DNA from: Gymnopus androsaceus JB14
Taxonomy: Eukaryota; Basidiomycota; Agaricomycetes; Agaricales; Omphalotaceae
Length of the DNA: 64,000 nucleotides
Assembly: GCA_009733575.1 (NCBI GenBank)
Contig: ML769510.1
Location: 1-64,000 of the forward strand
Direction of reading: 5' to 3'
In this document: one piece after another, positions 33,590 to 46,545 of the stretch
How positions within the stretch are numbered: position 1 is the stretch's first letter
Layout of the letters: every line of letters begins with the position of its first letter
Notes under the pieces: model-generated
The model's database searches: none
Told to the model about the DNA's origin: nothing
Seen by the model: only the letters and a program-made list of their open reading frames with translations
Position numbers and translations under genes: made by a program

Positions 33590-34440
33590 AGGTACAGTAT
33601 CGGGGTGAGGTGGAATCCAACCCAAAGGAAAAGAGGCAGGAGCAGCTCTCTATCGCAGTTCAGTGGGCACCATGCATCTCGAGGAGGAGGGCATGGTAAG
33701 CCATCCGAATCGTGTATGTTCGAAGGCCTAGTCACCAAGGATCCCGGAATTCGCGCTGGTAAAGCCTCTTCTCTTCCTCTCTGGAAGTCAGCCAGTTCCC
33801 CGTGCGAAACTACTCGCCGGTTCCGGTTGCGTACCAGTCCGTGTGATTGAGCAAGCAAATCCAACCTGAAGAAAAGGGGCAGAAAGAGTTTTCTATCGCA
33901 GCGCTCAGCAGGCACCATGAGTCTCGAGGAGCAGTGAGGGGGCATGAATTCCAACGTCCGACGAGCGAGCCAAGCCGCTCTTTGGATCTGCCAATCCGTG
34001 AATCCCGATGTGTTATGCTCCTCCGAAGGATGAAGTGGATCGTCATTGAACACCAGCCACCAGTTGGAATTCACAAGTAAAGGCGCTCTCCATTGGAGGT
34101 AAGTTTACAGCCAGAAGTTATCGGGCATCGCAATCGGGCGCTGCGACGTCTATGTTGAAAGACCTAATCCCCACCCGAGTTGTGTATGATCGAGAGCCAA
34201 GCCACCAGAAGGATCACCGATTCGCATCAGCCCTTGGGAAAGCCTCCTCCATTTCCTGGAAGGTAATTCCCTAGCGAAGCTGCTCACCGGTTCCGGTTAG
34301 ACTTGTCTACCACTCCCTCGACTTCATCCCTGCTATTGCGTGCCAATCCGTCTGATTGAGCAAGCAAATGGGCCTCCGTCTCACAGGAGGGAGGAGCAGA
34401 GGGATGAGACGGGCGGGGGAGTGGGTGTACACGGGAGGGA
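33590..34440. repeat. degenerate ~250-base tandem repeat
   Basis: Blocks containing AAATCCAACC, GAAAAGRGGC and TCTATCGCAG followed by a TCTCGAGGAG motif recur about 243 bases apart (near 33610 and 33855). The boundary phrase ATTGAGCAAGCAAAT recurs near 33846 and 34354. About three decayed units are present. Frames crossing them on the - strand show the repeat at protein level too, but with no recognisable domain. Confidence 0.6.
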
Positions 34441-36943
34441 AGGCACTCGTATACGAGGGAACGAGTTCCGTGAAGAGAGTGTCTATGATCGATGCAATGA
34501 GCCAATCGTTGCGAATGGCGCGCGCCGTCCGAGATCTTTCGACCCCGGGATAACTCGATTCAACGATACACTATATCTTCACCAGCCATTAGTAGATCCT
34601 CGCGATCGTCCTCATCTCGCAGTCGTTCATGGTGGGTCGACACTTGAATACCCTGCTCTGGGCTATCGACCTCTTTGGGCTTGCTCCTGACCGACATTCC
34701 CTGGTCTCAAAGACGTGTTTGACCTCAAGGTCAACTCACACGTTACGAGAGATCCCATATTTCGTGGTGTTCAATAGGCTGACAAGTGGTCTAACCTAGA
34801 ATTGAGCGCATACCGGACGTCTACCGTATTTTGAGTCGATCAGCGAGTAGGGGCTTTGAGACGCAGCCGATGAAGCCCTGTTGACGCGCAAATATGGGAC
34901 TCGAGTTGGCTGTTGAACGAGGACTGGAAATAGTCAATTTTGCCCGAACGGAGTATGACGATCTAGTGTGTCGGAATACTCGTCTATCATTGCAGAGATA
35001 GAGGAAGGAGTATGCTCTCTCTAGGTATAGGTTGATAAATGCTCGAGTCTGGTACCCATCTCTGTGATTACGCTTGCATCTGGAGTCTGTTAGGGCTTGC
35101 TGGAAGATGGGGTTCGTAGCTCGGTGACATTGACTAGCGACGAAATATTTAAGTTAGTCCGTCGTCCAGTACAGGATCTATCGCGTGCACGAATATTGAA
35201 AGTAAGATTGGAACAGTGGCACAACCTACTCACCTTTCTCCCTCCGGAATTATGTTGATATTTGTTATAGTTAATATATGGCTGCCGTCCAACAAAAAGG
35301 CGACTTCAACAGTGTTCGGGATGAACCAAGTTGAAGAGAAACGAGGCGTCTGTTCAGCGTCGATGCCTGGTTCTCACCCACTTCTTTCTTTCTTTCTCCC
35401 ACAATGGCACACAATGGTCTCTTTAATCCTTTCACCAATAACTTCTTTGAGGTGCTATTTCATCTCTTCATTTTGTTGATCACCGGACCCAGGAAAAATC
35501 GGCAAGTTACAGTAAATTGTCCGACATTTCTTTTGTCTCTTGAAGAAGCCCGCATTGACAAAAGTCACCGTCACAAAATTATCACGCTGGATTGTGGAAG
35601 ACTGGCAGTTATTGGAAGTTATTGGACCTCCTGGAAGTGAGCAGGTTACTTGCACGTTCAGCATGAATTCTCTACGCTGATGATTAATTTTATTCACAGT
35701 TATACACGTTATTTTTAAGTATCCGGAGTTTATCCAGTTACCATTGGCTTCTTAGCACTCCTTATCGGATTTGCCTCTGACACTGTGGATGATAGTCCAG
35801 ATCGCACAAATGACAAGGCATATAAGCCTCGAAGATCTGGGACTCGTCGACAATCCAATGAATCAGCCACAACCTCATGAAGTTGGGGTGCTCCGATTCA
35901 ACCTACTGACTGGTGCTTCGAGCTTCTATTATCGATCTCTCATACTACACGATGTCAGCTGAGGAGGAACGACTTCCCTTTCGACACGGACCCCGCGATA
36001 TTTTTTAAATCGCATTCACTTGATTCTTACATCCCAAATTTTCGCGATTAACTTTTTCATTCTATTAGTGGATTCTTCGTCTTCGGTAGCATTCAGTGGG
36101 AAGAACGGGCACCCTACAAGCTCAGTTTCCCCAACTTGAATAGGAAGGTCCAAGAGCTTGCTATGGCACGGTGAGTCGTAACACAATTGGCTGGAAATGA
36201 AATGGGAGGTAGCTGATAGATCGAAAGGTCCATAATTAGTAGTCTACAACCACTTGGACGGAAGGCCTGGACCTGCGACAAGGCTACGTATTGAAGGATG
36301 TCTTGGATGAGAAGGTACGAAGGTACTGCGTGCATAAGGCTGAAGAACTACTTGTGACGGTACCATTGGATACTTTATTCGAGACGAAAGATTTCTTATC
36401 GTTACGCACATGTTCTCCAATGCAGCTTTGTATAACCACGCTGCGTATCTTCTATCTATACCTCTAGTAAATCGGCGTCAGCAATTTTCCGCCGGGCTTC
36501 AGGCTCGGAATACTGATGGTATAGATAGTAGTTTCTCCTGGGTCATTGATAGAATATGTACATGCTCATACACGATCGTGAGCCACTGAGAAAAATTAGG
36601 ACTACAGCTAGGAATTTAGATTCACAAATCACTGGACAGAGATCGCAGTCTAAGCTCAAGTATTAATGGAATAAGAATTTAAACCCTTTGTTTCTCCTTC
36701 ATCTTTCTGACTGGTACAAATCTAAATCTGCGAAATGGCGGTTAGAGAGACGGTCGATGATGAGGGAACACTGAAAAAAGGTGATTATGTAGATCACGGG
36801 CGCGTCCATTGTCTTCCTTTCAGCTTCCATAGCTCGCGATATCGACGCAATTACCTGGCAATTCAGCCTACATAAAAAATTAAAGAGAATTCGTTGTTTC
36901 AGGCAGCGCACGACACGCGGAGAGATGACGCTGAAAGAGGAAA

Positions 36944-37162
36944 CGAAGGATCAGCATCGTCTCTTCAAGCTCATCTCAGTCTAACAAGATTTTCCGATTC
37001 TCTTCAAACGTCCTACCCAGAGCGATACAGGGACTCCTGGAAAGCGATGAGATGACGAAGAATCAGCCTCGTCGACGTCTCTTCAAGCTCATCTCAGTCT
37101 AACAAGGTTTTCCGACTCTCTTCAAACGTCTTACCCAGATCGATACAGGGACTACTGGAAAG
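36944..37162. repeat. 118-base tandem duplication inside copy A
   Basis: The phrase CTCTTCAAGCTCATCTCAGT begins at 36961 and again at 37079. The surrounding sequence through CGATACAGGGACT is repeated with a period of 118. Copy B has one unit with a large deletion (44635-44680), so this doubling is specific to copy A or was lost in B. Confidence 0.8.
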
Positions 37163-39553
37163 GCATTGTGAGTTTCAAAAATTGTACCGTCTTGGAGTGT
37201 CGACGCTGATACCTGCTACTTTTTGAAGGGGGAGCTTACTCGAGCTGCAATGGAGAAAAATCTCGCTGTAGCGGCCAACCCAGTGGTTCCTCGATGGAAC
37301 GACCTTTGTCATGATCTGCATTCCACCCCAAACGATTTATTTTGCCTACCCGTGCGTATAGCATCACGGTTGAAATAGATCCCAGTCGACAGTAAGTTTC
37401 GATGCTTGAATATCGAAGTAATTTTTACTGACCTAATTACAGTACAACAGTGTATCGGGGCCACAGCTTCTTCGGACTCTAGCTTCCTCCTCACTAACGA
37501 TCAAGCGTAATGGTGTTCCCAACATAGTACGAGGGTTTTGAAAGAGAGAGGGATGAAGGAAACGGGAGAAGAATCAGGAAGATGTCTTTCCGTCCAATAT
37601 CCACCTCCTCGACTCCCTGATCCCGTCGTGCGCTCGAAGCACAAATATTGCTTTTTGCTCCTGGTGTTTATTTGGATATGAGCTCCTGCTCACATCCTCT
37701 TCGTCTGTATATTCGCCACAGTCTATAGTCAACTTCGACTCGGTCCCTTGAACGACTAGATCGACCTCGTTGAACAATGCATACAAAGAGGGGTCGAGGC
37801 TTTATAGAAGAATTGAACCTCTCTTTTTACCAAGACGATACGACGACGCATCTAGCTGACATTCCTCCTCGACTACCGTGGCGGCTCTAGGTCGTATTCC
37901 TTTGTCCTTCGTTCTGAAGATGCCTGTGCCCAGGTTCGAGAGATAATTCGTCTCACTGGGCAGAACAGATGGTCCTGCTATCCAACTTCTCGGATCTATT
38001 GAACCTCAAGGGTACGAATACTGCAGTGCGGGTTCGATTACCCACGGAAGTGGTAGTATGAGCACCTGCCGGCTGATAGTACCTTCCATGTTGGAATGAC
38101 ATCGATGCCTATGTTGGGTCTTACGGAAGTTCATCGGAGGGAGCGAGTTTTGTTACCAAACTCGTGGCACTATCCGCGTCTGCTATCGATTTCGTTGATC
38201 TGGTCTATCTGTGTATACCAAGAAATCGATCGATGCGAATTCAGATCCAACGATGGAGGTAGAACCCGATTGGACGAAAGAAGGCGAGGGAGCGTTTCTC
38301 TTTGGATAGACGGAAGAAAAATCCCGTTTTCGCGTCGCAATCAGAACGTGCAGGAAAACCTAGTGATCTTGGCTCAATATCCTCGAAGCAGAGAGATGGA
38401 CCTGCTTCAGCTAAACGATCAACAAAGCCTTGGGTTCGATTTGACTGGACTTGGCGGAGGTGATTTCGGCGTCGGATTATGAGTACGGAGAGGAATTTTG
38501 TGAGTTCCCTGCCTCAGAGTCAAAATCAGCGACCTGAGTAGCTTCCTGTCCGACTCGGCAGGCTACGGGCGCGTGCAGGCTACGGGAGTTTTCGCGTTGG
38601 ATTTAGGACTTGTATGGAGAGCGAAGCAGAACTCGGGCTAGCGTCCACGTATACCATCAACATCGTCTGGGATCTTTGCGGATACCGGGAAATCGATATG
38701 ATCTAACGTTGGAGGTAGGAGCTTGTTAGACGAGTGTGCGCCGCCCAGCACGGTAAACTTCTTGTCCTCAAGTGGTGTTTCTGCTTTTAATCGACGTCTT
38801 GGAATTCCTATTCATTCATATTCCGCAATTGAGTGACGCAGTATAGGTCTTCGAGAATCTTTCGTTGGCCGTTGTCTTTTGTTTTCGGCCCTGCCGCTGG
38901 AGTTGGCGGTAGCGTTTGAGCTATTGCATTCGGCGATGAAGAACATTTGCATTCCTCGTAAGGATGGCCTTCGCCTACTGAAAGCTCAATGGTTAGAGGT
39001 ATTCTATGACTGGATTGCTGTCCAAAACACATACTCGACTAGAGCTCGTTGGGTTAGTTTTGGATTCTCTGCGCTGTCTAGTAAGGATCCTGGCAAATAG
39101 TAAGTTTTTTCTGTCGCTTCAAATATAGTAACTCTTACTCAACGATGTTCATGCCCGTCAGGAGCTTTCTTTCTCTCTCTCTCTCTCCTCTAGATTGTCT
39201 CAAGTTGGTGCCTGCTTGCTGAGCGCTGGCAAAGCTGGCTGGCTTGAAGATCTCGACAGAGTCAACATCAGCTCTTGACATTTTCAGGGTCAACGCGACA
39301 GCCTCCCATGGCTTCTGGATTCCGCGACCAAGGTGAAGAGGATGTGGATAGGGCCAGGATGCATTAGAATTTTTTGGACAGTGAACATTAAAAGTTCCCT
39401 TAGGCTCGAGATTACGCATTCGGTGCGCTGATGATTTGATCACAACCTAGCGTGGGCACGGAAAATCCCACTCGATTTGTTTGCTGTTGAAGCCAAAACA
39501 ACGCGAATCTCGTCTCTTTTTTTTCCTTTCTTTTCAACCACTTAAAACATAAC

Positions 39554-39679
39554 ATGCCCGCACAAAAAAAACGCCTCGGTCCCCAGCGGACCATCCCCAT
39601 GATACGACAAGCACGATTGAAAGTAAACAAGTTGCTTTATGTGGCTGGGCCGCCGCCACTCGCATATTTTGACTCGAAT
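39554..39679 (+). CDS. putative first exon of a short conserved frame, copy A
   Basis: Unknown. An ATG behind a CT-rich leader opens 42 codons (MPAQKKRLGPQRTIPMIRQA to LAYFDSN) and stops at a donor-like GTGCGT. The same frame exists in copy B at 48615. The two differ by a length change of exactly three bases (VNKLLYVAG against VNLRYVAG) and by several substitutions. Frame conservation across an otherwise decayed duplication suggests, but does not prove, coding. A following exon may start after a TAG at about 39727. Confidence 0.35.
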
Positions 39680-40624
39680 GTGCGTGCGTTATCCGTAACA
39701 GCTGGTGCATGAATCTGAATTTGTAGACACAGGTACCGTCCAAAAACGCTTCTCGCTTTTTTGTTCAATCGCGTTTTACCGCAAACGACGTATGTTTTGT
39801 TTCTCATCTTCGCCAAGGCGTGGTTCTCATCTCAACCTTTACGGCTCCAGATTCAAGGAGGGGCCCATGAAATGCATAACCAGTCCGATGCGATGGATGT
39901 GGACCTTTGCAAGTTTTCTGTCTATTTAATATTTTTCACACTCGCTAATACCAACATGATTTCAGGAAAAAGAATCCATTCCACGCGCCTTGAACCTACG
40001 TTACATCCTCTGATTTTCCCAATGCCTGCTCCAGCGTAGAAATTGTCTACCGATTTTATGGACATCTTGATTCTAAATTTTCCTGTCGAGACCCCATGTA
40101 TCATACCGACTTATATTTGTATCTACTTGCTTTGCTTTCGCAGTCTACCTGCTGTCCTGCTTTCTACCTACGTACATCCGATATCCTCGACTCGCTTCCT
40201 ACTTAGATCTACTTCAAGTATCTACCTGTATATTTACCTGCAACCAGTACATACCGAAATTGATTACTTGCGCCACAGCCAAGGCGATTGTTTATACTCA
40301 CTCTGAAGGTGAACGATGAGATTATTTATATTGTCGAATCATTCTTGAGACATACTTAAGTATGTACGGTTTTACATCGGCTGGCCCAACTTTGCAAAGT
40401 TGCCCTATGCGTGGTCAAGGCTTGTTGTTCATCTTCATCATAGTCCAAATTTTCACCCTCAATCCAGGTCCCTCCCGAGTACCAAGGAGTTAACAAGGTC
40501 CACCCATAATACCATGCTCGATGAATAGATGGATGAATAGATGACATGAATGTATGGCTTCAAACCCGCCTTCCGACACAAAATATAGATAACTCGGTCT
40601 TTTCCTTGGAGGATATCTCGAAGT

Positions 40625-40688
40625 CGACCCAGATCTTCTCAAATATCTCGAAGTCGACCCTGCATAATCTTTGAGAAGATCTGGGTCG
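40625..40688. repeat. 19-base perfect inverted repeat (template-switch quasi-palindrome)
   Basis: CGACCCAGATCTTCTCAAA at 40625-40643 is the exact reverse complement of 40670-40688. The phrase ATATCTCGAAGTCGACCC is also directly repeated at about 40613 and 40643. The matching place in copy B (about 49518-49565) has a single CCCGAAGTCGACT followed by the right arm only. The extra ~31 bases in copy A are therefore an insertion copied in inverse from the neighbouring strand. Confidence 0.8.
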
Positions 40689-41956
40689 GTACTGGTCCTT
40701 GCTGGATAGCTGTAAACTTGGAAGAACCTGAGACAGAATGGTACCCTACTGCTGGACTCGTATTGTCCACGGAGTCTAACTCAATACCAGAGTCATAGAC
40801 CTACATCGCGGTGGAACAAGGGCGTCGCCCTCATGTGGGACGTGGCCATATTTTCTGCCCTCGGAGTGTCTTCGTGCGTTTTGAAGAATAAATCTTTGTC
40901 TGTAGGGACGCATTAATTTCGAGCAAGTTTAAGCGTAAAATATAGCTCTGGTCTTACCAATTACTGCAACTTGCTCATTCCCGCCTTGAAGGGTGAATGT
41001 TCGGACCTCATCCATATCCCGAGAGCTTAAATGTAGCGGAAAAGTGCTCTAGATTGAGTTTCCCAGCTTTACGGTAGGCCTAGTTCATCGCCTCCTTCGC
41101 TCTTCCAAATGGGGCGTAGTCGCAAGAAGAAAAAAAGATGCTCAAGTTCGGAAGACGAGGTACGTAGTTGCAAAGTCAATGCCATTAGAATGAGACGATG
41201 AGTGAACAGTCAAAAGACAAAAAAGATGGGTTTACCGAGCTCCACTGTCCTTTCCGTAGAAAATGATAGTTTTCCGTCTGGAATGGAGCAGACCTCAGTG
41301 TCAACGGTCCCTGTTTGCAGGAAGCTTTTGCTTACATTCACGAACGAAATTCTCATCCATTCCCGTAGTTCCAACAAACGAACACCTTCCCATTTGACCC
41401 CGATATTGTTTGTACATTTTTTTGGCATATTGGATTCAAGAACCAGCTTGAGCTCTGTAAGGGCCTGAAGGCTCACGCTGGTTGATGGAAGAAACATCCA
41501 CAAATCCGTTCGACCATAATTTCATCCATACCAGCTCGCTGTCCAATTATCATCCCTGTTCTGAAAAGGATGTCATTCGGTACCAAGCTTTCTATACGGC
41601 GACGCTAGCTCCTATCGCATCCTTTCAGAATTCAAACACAGAAATCTCTTGGAAAAACCTCATCATATCTCGACAACGTTGCTCTATTCCATACAGAATA
41701 CAAGGCGATCTTGAATTCGTGTGCGAAACTCAAGTCAGTTGTTGCACACGGAGCCGATAGTGTTTGGGGTCCGGACGGACTGGTAGACCTGGAAATGTTG
41801 CGCCTGCACAATTGCAGATGGCGGTCTGAGGAGTGTCACCGCGCGGGGAACCAGAGATTACTTGACGGAGCCTAAAAAGCTGAGCATCGATCTTCCATCC
41901 TAGTCCGCCTGCCCTGTCTTTACGAAGTTGTAAAGGGATCTCGCTAGCGAGAAAAC

Positions 41957-42064
41957 TAGCTTGGTAACCAAACCCTCTATGAGGTTGTCGATACAAAAAC
42001 GAAAAACCTCGATATATCTCATTTTCTTATCGACAACCTCATAGAGGGTTTGGTTACCAAGCTA
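41957..42064. mobile_element. 108-bp MITE with 37-bp perfect terminal inverted repeats and 9-bp target duplication
   Basis: Left arm 41957-41993 and right arm 42028-42064 are perfect reverse complements, beginning TAGCTTGGTAACCAAACCCT and ending with its complement, around a 34-base AT-rich loop. The element is flanked on both sides by CGAGAAAAC (41948-41956 and 42065-42073). The paralogous site in copy B (about 50783-50792) reads CGAGGAAAAC once, with no insert. It encodes nothing, so it would need a transposase in trans. A 9-bp target duplication fits Mutator-like elements best. Confidence 0.92.
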
Positions 42065-44949
42065 CGAGAAAACATATCAAATCTGCTTAGGGCAAATTCG
42101 TAGACGTTTCTCAATTGAACCATTCCAGCCTGACCAGTGACTCTCTGGCCAAGAGTCGATGATGTCCACGTTGAACTAGGTGTCTTCAAAAATATCGTTC
42201 CTGCTGATACGCTCAGTTGCATCAGACTAGCGTTTTACAAAGGGTACTAGTAAATGCGAGATACATACTAATCAGTAAGATACTATGGATCAGGACTCCC
42301 ATTGAAGAAGTACGGGAGGGTAGGCACTCGTATACGAGGGTACGAGTTCGGTGAAGAGAGAAGGGTGGGTCTATGGACTCGAGATGCAATTCGATGAGCC
42401 AATCGTTGCGAATGGCGCGCGCCGTCCGAGATCTTTAGGTAATTGGACCCCGGGACAACTCGATTCAACCGATACACAATATCTTCACCAGCCATTAGTG
42501 GATCATCGCGATCATCCTCATCTCCCAGTCGTTGATGGTGGGTCGAGACTTGAATATCCTGCAAGCTGCATCAAGGTTTATTGACCTCGTTGAGCTTGCT
42601 CCCGACCGACATTCCCTGGCTGCCGAAGAAAATCTCGAAGACGTGTTTGACCTCAAGGTCAACTAGCATGTTACGATGCATCCCATGTACCCGTGGTGTT
42701 CATAGACTGAGTAGTCTAACGAGCGCATACCGGACGTCTAGCGTATTTCGAGTCGATCAGCGAGTAGGAGGCTCTGAGACACAGCCGATGAAGTCCTGTT
42801 GACATATGGGACTCGAGTTGGCTATTGAACGAGGACCGGGAATAGTCAATCTTGCCCGAAAGGAGCAGAAACCGAAGTATTTATATAGGATGCTCGTATG
42901 ACGATCTAGTGTGTCGGAATACTCGTCTGTAATTGCAGAGATAGGAAGGGGTGTGCTAGGTCGGTAAATGCTCTTGAAGCTCGAGTCTGGTACCCAGCTC
43001 TTGAATGCCGGATTTCCCAGCCATCTTGTATGCAGCGCGCATCTCGATCTGTCGAGAAAGCTTGCTGGAAGATGGGGATCGTAGCTCGGTAACATTGACT
43101 AGCGACGAAATATTTAAGTTAGTCTCCGTCGTCCAATACAGGATCTCGTGCACAAATATTGAAAGTAAGATTGGAACAGTGGCACAACCTACTCACCTTT
43201 CTCCCTCCGGAATTATGTTGGAGTTAATCTATGGCTCCCGTCCAGCAGAAAGGCGACTTCAACAATGTTCTGGATGAACAAGTTGAAGAGAGGAGAAACG
43301 AGGCGCCATTTGAGCGTCGAAATGCCTGGTTCTCACCCCACTTCTTCCTTTCTTTCTCCCACAATGGCACACAATGGTCTCTTTAATCCCTTCGCCAATA
43401 AATTCTTTGACATGCCCTTTCATCTCTTCATTGTTTAAATCACCGGACCCAGGAAAAATCGGCAAGTTACAGTAAACTTTTGTCTCTTGAAGAAGCCCGC
43501 ATTGACAAAAGTCACCGTCACAAAATTATCATGCTGGATTGTTGGAAGACTGGCAGTTATTGGAAGTTAATTGGACCTCCTGGAAGTGAGCAGGTAACTT
43601 GCACGTTCAGCATGAATTCTCTACGCTAATGTTTAATTTCATTCAGGCAGTTATACGTGTTATTTTATATAAGTATCCGGAGCTTATCCAGATACCATTG
43701 GCTTTTCAGCACTCCTTATCGGATTTTGGTTCTGTGGATCATAGCCCATATCGCCAAAATGACAAGGCATATAAGCCTCGAAGATCTGGGACTCGTCGAC
43801 AATTCATTGAGCCAATCGCGACCTCTTGACCTCTTGAAATTGGGGTTTTCCGATTCAACCTACCGACTGGCGCCTCAACCCTCTCTCCATACACAATGTC
43901 AGCTGAGGAAGAACGACTTTCGACATGGGCCTCGCGATATTTTTCTTGATAATGAATCTTTATCTTTGCGATTGATTTCTTTTGAATTCTTCGTCGGCGA
44001 TAGCATTTGGTGGGAAGAACTGGCCGACGGAAGGCCTTGACCTGCGACAAGGCTACGTGTTGAACGTACTGCGTGCGTAGTGCGTAAGGCTAAAGAACTG
44101 TTTGTACGGTACCCACCCATTCGACGAGACAAAAAGACAAAAAGACTTGTGAGGCTTGTGATTGTTACGCACATGTTCTCCAATGCAGTTTTATGACGTA
44201 CGTATCTATGTCAGCAGCTTTCCGCCGGGTACTGTGATAGAATATGTATATAACATGCTCATGCACGAACGTGAACCACTGAGAACTTTTTTCGAAACTA
44301 CGAAGGGGAATCACTGGACAAAGATTGGAGTCTTGTTCAACTGTTCAAGTAACAATATAAATGGAATTATAATTTGAACCCTTCGCTTCTCCTTCCTCTT
44401 TCCAAGGTACAAATTGCGAAATAGCGGTTTAGGATGATAAAGGATAAAGGAAAAAGTCCGAAAAAGGTAATTAGATCACAGGCGCGTTGATTCTCTTTCC
44501 CTTTCAGTTACTCCAAGCGCGCAATATCATCGACGCCATCACCTGGCAATTCACCCTACATTGAAAATCAAGGACACCTCGTTGTTTCTAGCAACGTACG
44601 ACGTACGACACGGCGGCACGGCGAAGAGATGACGAAGAAACAGTACCCATATCGATACAGGGACTACCGGAAAGGCATTGTGAGTTCCAAGAAATTGTAC
44701 CGTCTTGGAGTTTCGACATTGATACCTGCTACTTTGAAAGGGGGAAGCTTGCTCGAGCTGCAACGGGGAAAAATGTCGCCTGTAGCCAGTCTCGAACGGA
44801 ACGACCTTTGCCATGATCTGTCTTTCACCCAAACGCTTTATTTTGCCTACCCCGCGGTAAAATATATATCCAGTCGACAAGTAAGCTTCCATGCTTGAAT
44901 ATCAAGTTATTTCTACTGACCTAATTACAGTATCGAGGCTCAGAGATTC

Positions 44950-46545
44950 TTGTATCTCTAGCTTCCTCCTCACTACTTCCTCCTCACTAGCGATCAACCG
45001 TAACGGTGCTCCCAACATAGTACGAGGGTTTTGGAAGGAAAACAGGAGAAGAATCAGGATGATGCCTCTCCGTCCAATATCCACCTCCTCGACTCCCTGA
45101 TCCCGTCGTGCGTTCTCGAAGCACGAACATTGCTTCTCCTCCTGGATTATGAGCTCCTGCTCACATCCTCTCGTCTGTATATTCGCCACACACTTACGAC
45201 TCGGTCCTTTGAGCGAGCGGGTGGTAATCAACCTCGTTGAACAATGCACACAAGGACGGAGTCGAGGTTTTATAAAAGGATTGAGCCTCTCTTTTTACCA
45301 AGACGATACGACGATGCATCGAGATACATTCTTCCTCGGCTACGGCTCTAGGTACTATCCTTTCCTCCGTCCTTCGTTCTGGAGATGATTACGTCCAGAT
45401 CCGACTACAAGCATCTCCCATCCTAATCTGCATGTCGAAATCGATTCAACTGCAGGTTCGAGAGACAATTCGTCTCACTGGGCAGAACAGATGGTCCTGC
45501 TATCCAACTTTTCGGATCTGCTGAATCGCAATGGTACCAATACTGCTCGATTAACCACGGGAGTGGTATGAGCACCCGCCGGCCGATAGTGCCCTCCATG
45601 TTGGAATGTCATCGATGCCTCAGAGTCAAAATCAGCGACCTGAGTAGCTTCCTGTATGACTCGGCAGGCTACGGGGCGCGCGCGCAGGGTGCGGGAGTTT
45701 CGCGTTGGATTTAGGACTTGTATGGAGAGCGAAGCAGAACTCGGGCTAGCGTCCACGTATACCATGAACATCGTCTGGGATCTTTGCAGATACCGGGAGA
45801 TCGATATGATCCAGCGTAGGAGGTAGGAGCTGTGTGCACGCCGCCCAGCACGGTAAACTTCTCGTCCTCAACTGGTGTTTCTGCTTTTAATCGACGTCCT
45901 GGAATTCCTATTCCGCAATTGAGTGACGCAGTATAGGTCTTCGAGAATTTTTGTTGGCCGTTGTCTTTTGTTTTCGGCCCTGCCGCTGGAGTTGGCGGTA
46001 GCGTTTGAGCCATTGCATCCGGTGATGAAGAACATTTGCATTCCTCGTAAGGATGGCCTTCGCCTGCTGAAAGCTCAATGGTTAGAGGTATTCTATGGCT
46101 GGATTGCTGTCCAAAACACGTACTCGATTAGAGCTCGTTAACTTAGTTTTGCATCCTCTTCGCTGGCTAGTAAGGATCCTGGCGAATAGTAAGTTTTTTC
46201 TGTCGCTTCAAATAAAGTGACTCTTACTCAACGATGTTCATGCTCGTCAGGTGCTTTCTCTCTCTCTCTCTCTCTCTCCTAGATTGTCTCAAGTTGGTGC
46301 CTGCCTGCTGAGCGCTGGAAACGGCGGCTGGCTTGAAGATCTCGACAGAGTCGACATCGGCTCTTGACATTTTCAGGGTCAACGCGACAGCCTCCCATGG
46401 CTTCTGGATTCCGCCACCAAGGTGAAGAATGACGATGTGGATAGGGCCAGGATGCCTTCTTTTTTCTGTGGACGGTGAACATTGAAACTTCCCGGTAGGT
46501 TCGAAATTACGCGTTCAGTACGCTGGTAATTTGATCACAACCTAT
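44950..46545. repeat. internal duplication in copy B, first unit
   Basis: The block from AGCGATCAACCGTAACGGTG (44990) through the GCTTTCTCTCTC microsatellite to CAGTACGCTGGTAATTTGAT is repeated from about 46546. This first unit lacks the ~390-base piece found at 47190-47580 in the second unit and at 38100-38490 in copy A. Confidence 0.75.
46255..46280. repeat. (TC)n microsatellite
   Basis: About 12 TC dinucleotides in a row. Related runs occur at the matching places near 39173 and 48218 in the other copies, with different lengths. Confidence 0.85.

Larger units (their letters stand above)
34431..42309. repeat. segmental duplication, copy A
   Basis: This 7.9-kb block matches 42310-51037 in the same order and orientation. 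Shared landmarks (A / B): GAATGGCGCGCGCCGTCCGA 34515 / 42411; CTCACCTTTCTCCCTCCGGA 35228 / 43193; AACAGATGGTCCTGCT 37964 / 45485 and 47062; GGCCCTGCCGCTGG 38887 / 45976; AACATGCCCGCACAAAAAAA 39552 / 48613; CATATCAAATCTGCTTAGGG 42073 / 50792. The copies differ by many substitutions and small indels, so the event is not recent. I recognise no intact conserved gene inside. Several frames keep partial identity between copies. Confidence 0.85.

Noticed and set aside
33538..34074. 178-codon - strand frame
   Set aside because: It spans the degenerate 250-base tandem repeat and shows the repeat at protein level. It has no domain, no splice structure and no conservation.
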